Origin: Bacillota bacterium
GTDB taxonomy: Bacteria; Bacillota; Negativicutes; Sporomusales; CTSoil-080
Reading direction: 5' to 3'
Assembly (NCBI GenBank): GCA_017889635.1
Contig: JAGGAC010000026.1
Span: 23,803 to 87,802 of the forward strand
DNA length: 64,000 bases
Positions within the stretch are counted from its first letter, which is position 1. Each line of letters opens with the position of its first letter. The notes under the pieces were generated by a model. It saw only the letters and a list, made by a program, of their open reading frames with translations, was not told the origin of the DNA and ran no database searches. Below are positions 53,847 through 61,735 of the stretch, one piece after another. Both the position numbers and the translations under genes were made by a program.

Positions 53847-54854
53847 TCATTTTTCTCCTTGTACTGGAATAAATTCCATAATCAAAACCCGAATAACCGC
53901 TAATATTGGAACCGCCATAACCATGCCTAAAACACCAAACAAATGACCAAAAAAGAGTAAGCCGATCATAACAACAACAGGATGAAGATTAACTGCCCGC
54001 CCAATCAACTTAGGGGAAATAATATTGTGATTAATCTTTAGCATCACAACATAAAATACGACAACTTTTAGAGCAATGGCTGTTGAATGAACCAGTCCAA
54101 GGCTTGTCGCTAAAAAAGCAACAGCCACCGGCCCTACAACCGGTACAAATTCAGCGAAAGTGCCAAGTGCAGCAAATACAGCCGGAAACGGCTGCCCCAT
54201 GATAGTAAAAAATATAAATCCCGCAATCCCGGAAAATAAACATACTGATAATTGCCCTCGAATGTAGGCGCTTAATACCCTGGCAATCTCAGCACAAACT
54301 TTAGTTAATCTAACCTGTTCATATTCTGGAGCAAAACTAAATAAACCGGCACGCAATTTTTCTCCATCTTTCAAAAAGTAAAAAACAATAAAAGGAACAC
54401 CAATAAGTTCAACAACTCCAGACATTGCATGAAGTAGTGGGTAGATAGCATTCTTTAAGCCTTCTAATGCAAACCCCGCAACCTCATTTACTCCTCCATT
54501 AACATATTCAGTAAGTTCGGGTGGTAAATTTAGACGTTCCATCAGCGCATCAATTTCAACTGGATTAATATAGTGTGGAAGCTTAGTTGCAAACTGGGCA
54601 AAACTCGGCAAAATAGAACGTACTATCCAACAAGAAAACAGCAGAAAAGCCCCTAAGAACAGTACAAGTATAAGAATTGACGCCCAGCTGGACCCTATAC
54701 GTCGTTTAAGTTTTTCCACCAATGGACGAAGTAACAGGGTAAGTAAAAACGCAATAAAAAGCACAATCGCAAGCTTGGTCGCAAGCCAAAACACCAATGT
54801 TATAGCAACAGTCAGTAGCGCTAGGTATCCGTAAGTCCAATTCCATCTAATCAT
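53847..54854 (-). CDS. AI-2E (UPF0118/PerM) family transporter
   Basis: A 335-residue membrane protein with about eight helices. GVPFIVFYFLKDGEKL, RGQLSVCLFSGIAGFIFF, EFVPVVGPVAVAFLAT and KLIGRAVNLHPVVVMIGLLFFGHLFG are family segments. Members export AI-2 or act as Na+/H+ antiporters; which applies is not evident. GGGGTGG precedes the ATG. Single gene. Confidence 0.9.
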   Translation of the reverse strand: MIRWNWTYGYLALLTVAITLVFWLATKLAIVLFIAFLLTLLLRPLVEKLKRRIGSSWASILILVLFLGAFLLFSCWIVRSILPSFAQFATKLPHYINPVEIDALMERLNLPPELTEYVNGGVNEVAGFALEGLKNAIYPLLHAMSGVVELIGVPFIVFYFLKDGEKLRAGLFSFAPEYEQVRLTKVCAEIARVLSAYIRGQLSVCLFSGIAGFIFFTIMGQPFPAVFAALGTFAEFVPVVGPVAVAFLATSLGLVHSTAIALKVVVFYVVMLKINHNIISPKLIGRAVNLHPVVVMIGLLFFGHLFGVLGMVMAVPILAVIRVLIMEFIPVQGEK

Positions 54855-54970
54855 TTAGCCACCCCTATTTAAAATAGTAGCCTATAAATACAAGCAAATC
54901 TTAGCCCAACAAATCCTACGTTTTGCACATCTATTTTAGCAGATAATTCGACAATCCACAAATTCTTACA

Positions 54971-55013
54971 AAAAAGTGAACTCATCCATTATTAACGGAC
55001 AAGTTCACTTTTT
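54971..55013 (-). terminator. Terminator after the beta-barrel gene
   Basis: AAAAAGTGAACT/AGTTCACTTTTT, 12-bp stem with an 19-nt loop. Confidence 0.75.
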
Positions 55014-55040
55014 CCATTTTATCAACTTAGAAAAATAGAC

Positions 55041-55580
55041 TTAGAATTTGTAGTTAACGCCAACACCTAAACCGTCGTAAGTGGCATAACCGTCATCTTT
55101 AGTAGATTTATAGCCTACATTAAGCGAAACATTGCGATCTAGCGCATAGTTGACGCCAGCTTGCCATTCGGTAGTGTAGCTATTACCAATAATTGATGCA
55201 TAGCCGTCCATTCTTGGAGCCAGCTTAGTGGTATAACCTACACCGTAAAAAACTTTGTTCGATACATTACCATAATCGTAATCGCGATCTCCAACAATAA
55301 TGCGGAAATTGGGATTAAGCTTGTAATGGGCGTAGATGTCAGTCGTATTCCAATCATCGTAATCACAAGTAGAGTTATTGTTACGTTCAATACCCAACGT
55401 AAATTTGTCAGAAACATCACCTTGTAAATAAACACTACTATTATCGGTACTATGACTCAAACTGTAGTAGTTGTAACCAACAGCTGCTTCACCTGTCCAC
55501 ATGTTGGTGATTGGAGCCGCAAAGCCAACACTTGAAACCATCATTGAGCCGGCTACAAGTGCCAAAATTGTTTTTTTCAT
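55041..55580 (-). CDS. Small outer-membrane beta-barrel protein
   Basis: A 179-residue exported protein: signal peptide ending VGFAAP, then alternating strands rich in Tyr, Asn, Asp and Gly (AAVGYNYYSL, DIYAHYKLN, VFYGVGYTTKL, SLNVGYKS) and a terminal Phe (GVNYKF) suited to BAM insertion. AAGGAGGG precedes the ATG. Its promoter has the tandem GTAAY box. It resembles the 205-residue barrel at 22917 in style but not closely in sequence. Confidence 0.8.
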   Translation of the reverse strand: MKKTILALVAGSMMVSSVGFAAPITNMWTGEAAVGYNYYSLSHSTDNSSVYLQGDVSDKFTLGIERNNNSTCDYDDWNTTDIYAHYKLNPNFRIIVGDRDYDYGNVSNKVFYGVGYTTKLAPRMDGYASIIGNSYTTEWQAGVNYALDRNVSLNVGYKSTKDDGYATYDGLGVGVNYKF

Positions 55581-55606
55581 ATTTTTTCACCCTCCTTATA
55601 GAGGAT

Positions 55607-55638
55607 ATTTTACCATCCAAATGTTACAAAACTATTAC
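55607..55638 (-). promoter_or_regulatory. Tandem GTAAY box plus -10 before the beta-barrel gene
   Basis: Minus strand: GTAAT (55638-55634), GTAAC (55627-55623), 10 nt, TAAAAT (55612-55607). Confidence 0.6.
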
Positions 55639-55915
55639 AATGCTATTGCATTTTAGACTCATTAGTCATTGAATCTGCGAAGTCCGCATCTTCATATTGC
55701 CGCTAAGCCTTACAAGAAAATGTAGCTATCGTAAATGCTAGCTACGCCATAGTTTTCCATGTGTAATAGTAATAATAAGGACACCCCTCCCCATTGATTA
55801 CTTTGTAACTCTACTCAATAACAAGGCTTTATTTATTTATTTCTTTTATAACCTTCAATAGCAAAATGTCATCCTCCGGCATAAAATACCGTGTCAGATG
55901 AAAGGAGGTAGTAAT
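55639..55915. other. Intergenic region between divergent units
   Basis: No gene seen beyond the beta-barrel promoter on its left and the AAAGGAGG ribosome site of the micro-protein on its right. Confidence 0.4.
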
Positions 55916-56029
55916 ATGGGAGGATTCGGTGGATTTTGTGGTGGAGGGCGTAGCCCCATAGTTGTAGTTATCATTATAATTATCCTTCTTCTCTTATTCA
56001 CAGGTGAAGATAGTTCTGGCACACTTTAA
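55916..56029 (+). CDS. YjcZ-like micro-protein 2 (37 residues)
   Basis: The ATG follows AAAGGAGG at 7-8 nt. The product has a Gly-rich head with one Cys (GGFGGFCGGGR), a hydrophobic helix (IVVVIIIIILLLLF) and a GEDSSGTL tail. It is the same length as the micro-protein at 48352 and conserves the head, helix and tail pattern. A strong terminator lies about 90 nt downstream. Likely a small membrane protein of the YjcZ type, probably linked to sporulation. Confidence 0.75.
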   Translation: MGGFGGFCGGGRSPIVVVIIIIILLLLFTGEDSSGTL

Positions 56030-56115
56030 TACAGAACATAACTCTTTTTCATTTTTAGCATATTCTCCATCTTTAGCCAGGTGCCCCTTTATTCTAATTA
56101 TGCCCCCTACTATAA

Positions 56116-56150
56116 AGAAAGACCTGGGTAATCTAGACCCAGGTCTTTCT
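56116..56150 (+). terminator. Terminator after micro-protein 2
   Basis: AGAAAGACCTGGGT and its exact complement, 7-nt loop, followed by GCGTGTTTT. Confidence 0.75.
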
Positions 56151-56298
56151 GCGTGTTTTCCTGGAAGCAGTATTGCTCAGCAAAATCGCAGAATATTTTA
56201 TAAATCAATATAATAAATGGCAATTATATATCGGAGTTATAAATTCTTTTTCAAACTTTTTGAGTGTATAATTTCAATTTGTGAAAGAAGGTGTTTTA

Positions 56299-56562
56299 GT
56301 GAAAAAGCAGATATTTGCTTTTGCTATTATAGGATTTTCATCAATCGTTTTGTTTGCTGGAGCTTTTAACTTTTTGCCCTTAAATCAGCAAATTATAGAA
56401 CTAGTAGCTACGGCCTTACTAGTGGTTGAAGTACTACTAATCAGAAGCGCCAACCGCTTATCAACCGGATCATACCATATAAATCATCGATTCAATACTA
56501 GACGAAATCCTATTGAACCGATAACATTATATAAACTTCGTTTCCACAAGGAAAAAAGTTAA
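56299..56562 (+). CDS. Small two-helix membrane protein
   Basis: An 87-residue protein from a GTG at 56299 (GAAGG 7 nt upstream); a GTG six codons earlier is also in frame. Two hydrophobic segments (FAFAIIGFSSIVLFAGAFNF and IIELVATALLVVEVLLI) are followed by a basic cytoplasmic tail (NHRFNTRRN...). Function unknown. Confidence 0.6.
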   Translation: MKKQIFAFAIIGFSSIVLFAGAFNFLPLNQQIIELVATALLVVEVLLIRSANRLSTGSYHINHRFNTRRNPIEPITLYKLRFHKEKS

Positions 56563-56635
56563 GGACATATGAGCACCTAAAATTCATTAGGGACAAATTA
56601 ACATAGCTATGTTTGAAACCACCATTTCGCAGCCA

Positions 56636-56684
56636 AAAACAAGACAGTACAAAAGCTCTAATAGTTTTTGTACTGTCTTGTTTT
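56636..56684 (+). terminator. Terminator after the two-helix protein gene
   Basis: A 19-bp perfect stem (AAAACAAGACAGTACAAAA) with T-rich flank. Confidence 0.75.
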
Positions 56685-56716
56685 GTGCCTTGCAAGCAGT
56701 GAATTCACTCCTAAAA

Positions 56717-56732
56717 TGTTTCACGTGGAAAT
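56717..56732. other. parS-like 16-mer
   Basis: TGTTTCACGTGGAAAT matches the ParB/Spo0J site TGTTTCACGTGAAACA at 13 of 16 positions, including the central CACGTG. Isolated copy; could be chance. Confidence 0.25.
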
Positions 56733-56782
56733 ATTTGGAATTACATTTCCTGCCTCCTCAAACAAAATACAGGCTACGGTCT

Positions 56783-56806
56783 GAGCAGTCAATCAATTGA
56801 CTGCTC
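56783..56806 (+). terminator. Intrinsic terminator (plus strand)
   Basis: GAGCAGTCAA/TTGACTGCTC, 4-nt loop, followed by a run of eight T residues. There is no clear gene directly before it on the plus strand. Confidence 0.65.
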
Positions 56807-56819
56807 TTTTTTTCTCTTA

Positions 56820-57119
56820 TTAGCCTTGCCGAAAAATAACGCCTCCACCCTTTACCGGGTAATTCCACTTATATCCCGGCTTAGATTCCCGTAACTTCTC
56901 ACATACTAAACGGCAGTTACCACATTCTAGACATCCCACATGATCAAATATCAGCTCTTCGTCTGCGTTCAATTGATATCTCTCGGCAGGACAAGAGTAA
57001 ATACAGGCTTTATGAACACAATTTCTGCATTCCTGGCGATCAATAATAATGTGAGGCGTTTCATCGTTGCTTTCGAATTTGTTTCTAGCCAGCCGCTCAT
57101 CTACAGATAACCTTTTCAT
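56820..57119 (-). CDS. fixX: Ferredoxin-like protein FixX
   Basis: A 99-residue ferredoxin of the FixX type: ECRNCVHKACIYSCPAERY and VGCLECGNCRLVCEKL. It accepts electrons beside FixC in electron-transfer-flavoprotein:quinone systems. Its start overlaps the fixC stop by 4 nt (ATGA), so the two are coupled. The C-terminal PGYKWNYPVKGGGVIFRQG is typical of the family. Confidence 0.93.
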   Translation of the reverse strand: MKRLSVDERLARNKFESNDETPHIIIDRQECRNCVHKACIYSCPAERYQLNADEELIFDHVGCLECGNCRLVCEKLRESKPGYKWNYPVKGGGVIFRQG

Positions 57120-58402
57120 AATGATAACGCCCCCTTTACTCCATCCTTAATCAACTGCCATACTGATGTATGACTGAGTATTGAATTTATCATTACCTTA
57201 GAAATGCGTTTTGCGGGACGACCATCGACAGTAAAGATACTTTTAAATATAGTTTCGGCCAGCTTGGGATAAGCCGTATAAAGTCCCGCGGTGTCTTTCA
57301 TAAAGCCGCGGACCTTTTTAAAAGTTTCCATATCGCTTAAAACATTCAGCCTGAGCATCACTTCATATTGGTTTAGCTGTTCAGCAGAATAGTCAGCTGC
57401 TTGAATTGATTTTATTGCCGTTTCGGCTGCGGCAATACCGGATAAAATCGCGTAATCCATTCCCCGCAACGTCAACCCACTATTAATAACAAAACCTGCT
57501 GCGTCCCCGGCAATCATTAATCCGTTATCGAAAACTTTCGGCATCATGTTAAGACCGCCTTCAGGTATTAGGTGCGCTGAATATTCAAGAAGTTGTCCAC
57601 CTACAATAAGCGGTGAAATGGCCGGATGCTCTTTAAGCTCCTCAATCATATCAGCTATATTTGTTTTTGCGCTTTTTATGCTTGATGCGTCAACAACTAA
57701 GCCTAATGACAAGCTTTCTTTATTGGTATATAAAAAACCGCCACCAGCAAGACCTTTGGTGCAGTCGCCAACCATTAAACAAGCAGCGCCATCTTCCCCC
57801 GACAAATTAAAGCGGTCATTAATCGTTTGCTCAGGCAAACCAACAACTAATTTTACGCCCAGTGCAATGTTTTCCATGGTTACTTTATTTGTAATACCTG
57901 CATTCTCAGCTAATAATGAATTAGCCCCATCAGCACAAATAATAATATCTGCTTCTAATCTTTCATCTCCTACCAAAACGCCGCAGGCTTTACCATCTTT
58001 TATTACAATTTCAGTGGCGGTTACTCCTGTCATCACCAAAGCTCCGGCTTGCTCAGCCTTTTTTGCCAGCCACCCATCTAATTTTGAGCGCAATACAGTA
58101 TAAGAGGTGCCGGAATGGTTTGGTGAGAGAAGACCATTTACAGTAACTGCCCCCCTTTCGGTCATTGTCATAATCATTTCACGCCTTACTTCACGTTCAA
58201 GTGGCGCATCAAGCCATTCACCAGGCATTAAAGCCTCAAGTGCGTAGGAGTACAATCGTCCGCCAGAAACGTTTTTACCCCCTGGTCGTTTACCTCGCTC
58301 TAAAAGTAATACATCATAACCGGCTTTGGCTAATCGATATGCAGCAGCACACCCAGCTAGTCCCGCGCCTACTACAATGACCGGAAAATGTTCATCAGAC
58401 AT
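57116..58402 (-). CDS. fixC: FixC, electron-transfer flavoprotein dehydrogenase (FAD)
   Basis: A 428-residue FAD enzyme of the ETF-QO/FixC family: VVGAGLAGCAAAYRLAKAG (dinucleotide fold), ERGKRPGGKNVSGGRLY, ADGANSLLAENAG, and GLMIAGDAAGFVINSG. It passes electrons between an ETF (FixAB) and quinone or ferredoxin. GGGGGAAG precedes the ATG. fixA and fixB are not adjacent. Confidence 0.94.
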   Translation of the reverse strand: MSDEHFPVIVVGAGLAGCAAAYRLAKAGYDVLLLERGKRPGGKNVSGGRLYSYALEALMPGEWLDAPLEREVRREMIMTMTERGAVTVNGLLSPNHSGTSYTVLRSKLDGWLAKKAEQAGALVMTGVTATEIVIKDGKACGVLVGDERLEADIIICADGANSLLAENAGITNKVTMENIALGVKLVVGLPEQTINDRFNLSGEDGAACLMVGDCTKGLAGGGFLYTNKESLSLGLVVDASSIKSAKTNIADMIEELKEHPAISPLIVGGQLLEYSAHLIPEGGLNMMPKVFDNGLMIAGDAAGFVINSGLTLRGMDYAILSGIAAAETAIKSIQAADYSAEQLNQYEVMLRLNVLSDMETFKKVRGFMKDTAGLYTAYPKLAETIFKSIFTVDGRPAKRISKVMINSILSHTSVWQLIKDGVKGALSL

Positions 58403-58722
58403 TTGGCTTCCCCCTTGGAATTTTAGAAACGATTATTAACTACTCGCTGCCACCAATTTACAATTCATCAAAGGCTCGCTAGAATCCTCTTGCTGAATTA
58501 TCGATAAGTAAGTCCGAATAAGAATTGTCGACGCAGTACTCTTGACTCGCACCCTCAGCGAGATCAATCTTATAGCGCAGCGACGGAATTTTTACCAAGA
58601 TACTACACCAAATTACCAACGGCTGATAAACCCACTAGCTAGAATATGCTCCAATCCCGGCAATCGGCCATGAATTTTAATCCAGCATAATCGGAAAATT
58701 TGCAAAGAGCTTGATTATCTAT
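58403..58722. other. Intergenic region with a possible decayed coding stretch
   Basis: On the minus strand a 38-codon frame without good start or ribosome site (KIPSLRYKIDLAEGASQE...) looks protein-like. It may be a gene remnant or chance. Nothing else is supported. Confidence 0.25.
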
Positions 58723-59805
58723 TTATTTTTCGATATAAACACAATTACGCCCCGCGTTCTTTGCTGCATATAAAGCTTTATCAACACGTTCATATATATC
58801 TTCAAATGAATCGTTACCTTTCCGTTCCGCTACTCCTATACTGCATGTAAATTTAATAGCGCATTTGTCCATGATAACAGTAGTTGATTCAACTCCTATC
58901 CTTATTCGTTCGGCTATAGCAGTAGCTTTTTCACTATTCATACCGGGCATTAGTATACCGAACTCTTCACCGCCCAATCGCCCAACAATACCACTATCTT
59001 CAATGTTATTTTTACATATATCCGCCACTACTTTAATCACTTTGTCACCTGTCGGATGGCCATATTGGTCGTTTATACTTTTAAATTCGTCAATGTCTAA
59101 CAGAATAATAGCTAAAGGTATACTTTGCGCATTCTTTAACTTTCTTTCCGAATAAGCCCTAAAATACCAACGATTACTTAAACCTGTTGCAATATCAGTT
59201 GTAGCCGCAAATTCTAACTGCAAATTTGTATTATACCGAATTAGATAATTGCTCTTAACTGCAATCTGAACAATAATTGCCATCACAGCTTCTAACCAGA
59301 TTAGCACGGCATACTGTTTGTGCTGAAAACCATACGCGAATCCAGCAACAGCAAGCAAATGCGGTATAGTTGCAACAACTAAAATATAAAGGATATTAAC
59401 CCTAGCAGAAAGTCCCTGCATTATTAAGAGCGGCAATAATATAAAAAACATAAAACCACTGATACCATAAATCATTCCTGTATCTAATCGATTTAATATG
59501 CTAACAAAAATGATCTCCCAAGAAACTGTTGTAAAAAACATTGCTACAGGTATCCAAATGTTATATTCGACCTTTTTTAAAATAATCGTATATACAATGC
59601 CTATAACAAACATCATAATACGTAACAAGATCGTTGATTTTGCGCCTATGGGATCTATAACATAATCCCACCCCCATAAACCAGCGCAACCGAAACTACT
59701 TAAAATACTCATTACTATACTAAATTTTTTGTGATCTTGGAATTTCGCTTTTAAATACTTTTCGCTTGGAAATAGAATGTTTTTAATGAGGCTATTAGAA
59801 CGCAT
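58723..59805 (-). CDS. Membrane-bound diguanylate cyclase (GGDEF)
   Basis: A 360-residue protein. The N-terminal ~190 residues hold five or six transmembrane helices, MASE-like. The C-terminal GGDEF domain has DIATGLSNRWYF, LLDIDEFKSINDQYGH and the active-site GGEEF, so it should make cyclic di-GMP from two GTP. An RxxD inhibitory site is not obvious. The ATG at 59805 follows GAGGTGG; the frame extends 19 codons upstream. Single gene. Confidence 0.92.
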   Translation of the reverse strand: MRSNSLIKNILFPSEKYLKAKFQDHKKFSIVMSILSSFGCAGLWGWDYVIDPIGAKSTILLRIMMFVIGIVYTIILKKVEYNIWIPVAMFFTTVSWEIIFVSILNRLDTGMIYGISGFMFFILLPLLIMQGLSARVNILYILVVATIPHLLAVAGFAYGFQHKQYAVLIWLEAVMAIIVQIAVKSNYLIRYNTNLQLEFAATTDIATGLSNRWYFRAYSERKLKNAQSIPLAIILLDIDEFKSINDQYGHPTGDKVIKVVADICKNNIEDSGIVGRLGGEEFGILMPGMNSEKATAIAERIRIGVESTTVIMDKCAIKFTCSIGVAERKGNDSFEDIYERVDKALYAAKNAGRNCVYIEK

Positions 59806-60372
59806 TATCCACCTCTTCTGATTATATATCACCATTAAATTGTTATTATGTAACCAAAACACAATAACAGATGCGCAAACTGCACCAGGAAGAGTCCTAT
59901 GAAATCACCACTACCTTTTCAGCCCTACATCCTAAAATATTGTTTCACCAAGAAGATTTGGAAATACTCCTCCAAAAGTAAAAAACGGCATTATTAAGAG
60001 AATAGAAATAACTTTAAAATTCATAGTATAGTAACTTAGATTATTCATGTTGCCTGGCGCACATCAGTCTCAAATCACTCCCAGTGAATAAATTAATAGT
60101 ATACCGGACATAATAGTATTGTGTTCACACTAAATTAGGTGAGCAACTCATGCTCCTCTCCTCCCTGAACAAGGTCATTTATGACCTTGTTCTTTTGTTA
60201 TCGCTAGCGTCAGCTTAAAACTCGGTACCTTAATATTGCCTTCTTATGATCAAGTACACCGTTATCTCCCTACAACGGAATCTTCCCTATATCATCCGAT
60301 TCTGTCGATTCAACGATCCCAATTAATACAGATAAGATCAAACATATTACTAGTATGTCAAATATAAAAAGC
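59806..60372. other. Intergenic region of about 570 bp
   Basis: No convincing gene. A 36-codon ATG frame at 59871-59981 (MRKLHQEESYEI...) is protein-like but lacks a ribosome site. The hairpin at 60167-60192 ends an unidentified plus-strand transcript. Confidence 0.3.
60167..60192 (+). terminator. GAACAAGGTC-type hairpin 1
   Basis: GAACAAGGTCAT and its exact complement with a TT loop, followed by TTTTGTT. Related hairpins are at 60822-60849 and 61402-61428. Confidence 0.65.
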
Positions 60373-60392
60373 CTGACAACATAAGCTGTCAG
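60373..60392 (-). terminator. Terminator after the Cys-rich protein gene
   Basis: CTGACA/TGTCAG stem; on the minus strand GGCTTTTTATA follows. Confidence 0.6.
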
Positions 60393-60416
60393 ACTAAATA
60401 ATAGTATCCAAAGCAA

Positions 60417-60638
60417 CTACTTCTGTTCTTTTGTATACTCACTACATAGCTTCGTGGCTTCATCATGCATATTAGGATATAAATCGTTAGGCACCTTTCC
60501 GCAGACCTTGAGTACTACATAGCGCGCACATCTCGTGAACATTCCATAACAAAAATTCCCACGATACATCTTCTCAAGCTCATCCCCTTTAGTTATACGC
60601 GAGAAAAACGGACATGCCTCGCTTCTTTCACAAATCAT
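60417..60638 (-). CDS. Small Cys-rich protein
   Basis: A 73-residue soluble protein with Cys in MICERSEACPFF, RGNFCYGMFTRCARYVV, KVCGKVP and near the C-terminus (KLCSEY). The spacing CxxxxxC...C...C plus CARY and PNDLYPNMHDEA is reminiscent of short uncharacterised Cys proteins seen in anaerobes that may bind a metal or FeS centre. GGAGGGGAG precedes the ATG at 60638; the frame extends 15 codons further. Single gene with its own terminator. Confidence 0.7.
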   Translation of the reverse strand: MICERSEACPFFSRITKGDELEKMYRGNFCYGMFTRCARYVVLKVCGKVPNDLYPNMHDEATKLCSEYTKEQK

Positions 60639-61027
60639 GTGCTCCCCTCCACTAAATAAATAACATCTTTTATTTTTCGACAAAAACCATCATTGCCCTG
60701 CACACTAACAAGCCCAATAAAAATCCATTATTTGTTCTGTAGCCTTTCTCTCTATTATTATTCTGTATACATCTATTATTTATCGGGCATATTATTAATG
60801 AATATTCTCTCTTACTCCTTTGAACAAGGTCACACTGCAGACCTTGTTCTTTTTTTGGTCACTTACAGGGATTCAAATTTCCCTCACGCACATTAAACCA
60901 TTGCATAAAGGAAATCAAATTCATGTCCCTGAATACCGCAAATTCCTTATTGAAGTTAACTAATCTAACTCTAGCAGCATATTATGTAATATAAAGTGTT
61001 TCCATAATATTTGTCAGGAGGTAATTT
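60639..61027. other. Intergenic region before the repeat-protein gene
   Basis: A/T-rich; contains the hairpin at 60822-60849. The AGGAGG ribosome site of the next gene is at its right end. No gene supported. Confidence 0.4.
60822..60849 (+). terminator. GAACAAGGTC-type hairpin 2
   Basis: GAACAAGGTC/GACCTTGTTC with an 8-nt loop and a run of seven T residues. Confidence 0.65.
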
Positions 61028-61303
61028 ATGTATAAGGATTGGGAAGAACCTGAAATAATCGACTGGGAAAGCGACTATACTAGAGATGATGACCGCCAAC
61101 TATTCATTGGAGCAGGATTCGGCCCCCCATTTATAGGATTTGGAATAGGCTATCCTTGGTATCCAGGATATGGCTGCCGCCCTAGATATTACGGCTGTCG
61201 CCCTAGATATTACGGCTGCCGCCCTAGATATTACGGCTGCCGCCCTAGATATTATGGCTGTCGCCCTAGATATTATGGCTGTCGCCCCAGATACTATTGG
61301 TAG
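61028..61303 (+). CDS. YGCRPRY tandem-repeat protein
   Basis: A 91-residue protein without a signal peptide. The N-terminal third is acidic (DWEEPEIIDWESDYTRDDD), the middle is Gly/Pro/aromatic (GFGPPFIGFGIGYPWYPG), and the C-terminal half is six perfect YGCRPRY heptads ending YW. Tyr, Arg and one Cys per repeat would allow cross-linking through disulfides or dityrosine, as in spore coat or other envelope structural proteins; that is inference. CAGGAGG precedes the ATG. Stand-alone. Confidence 0.72.
   Translation: MYKDWEEPEIIDWESDYTRDDDRQLFIGAGFGPPFIGFGIGYPWYPGYGCRPRYYGCRPRYYGCRPRYYGCRPRYYGCRPRYYGCRPRYYW
61169..61294 (+). repeat. Six 21-bp in-frame tandem repeats
   Basis: Unit TA[C/T]GGCTG[C/T]CGCCC[T/C]AGATA[T/C]. 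Differences are all silent, so the heptad is kept at protein level. Confidence 0.9.
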
Positions 61304-61579
61304 CTACCAAAATATCATTAGTATTTATACCATCTGTATAAATCCAGCATTTACCGAACATAATATTAATGAACTGCCAAATATTTATCTCCTACCCTTT
61401 TAACAAGGCCATAGCCACTGGCCCTGTTCTTTTTTTATATCCTGCCCTAAAGTTTTTCCGGTTTCACAACATGGCATCAGCAAACAGTACCCTCATATTA
61501 CGCCACTCTGCCACACAGAAAGCTTCTACCATTCCCGTCCTTTTACTTTTAATTCCCTCCCATTCTTATTTGTTTGTGT
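61304..61579. other. Intergenic region after the repeat-protein gene
   Basis: Contains the hairpin at 61402-61428. No gene supported. Confidence 0.4.
61402..61428 (+). terminator. GAACAAGGTC-type hairpin 3
   Basis: AACA-GGCC/GGCC-TGTT stem with single unpaired bases, followed by CTTTTTTTA. Probably terminates the repeat-protein gene. Confidence 0.6.
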
Positions 61580-61735
61580 AATGACACAACAATGATACTT
61601 CCGCTAAAACTTACCATGTTATAATAGGATCATGAAAGACTTTCGAAACCAAATAACTTTTGTTGTTTTAAGGCTTAGTTAAACGCTAAGTCTTTTTATT
61701 TTGCCTTGGATAGATAAATAAAAGGAGGATTTTAA
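61580..61735 (+). promoter_or_regulatory. Duplicated leader, copy 1, with internal terminator hairpin
   Basis: From AATGACAC at 61580 to the start codon this region is closely repeated at 63791-63940. A TATAAT is at 61620-61625. GGCTTAG/CTAAGTC (61672-61692) followed by TTTTTATTTT is an intrinsic terminator only 33 nt before the AAAGGAGG ribosome site, so it may act as an attenuator. Confidence 0.6.

Noticed and set aside
61169..61294. Possible CRISPR array
   Set aside because: Units are contiguous, coding and have no spacers; no cas genes are present.
61170..61403. Frame encoding Ala/Leu/Asp/Ile repeats inside the YGCRPRY array
   Set aside because: A shifted-frame shadow of the 21-bp repeats without its own ribosome site.
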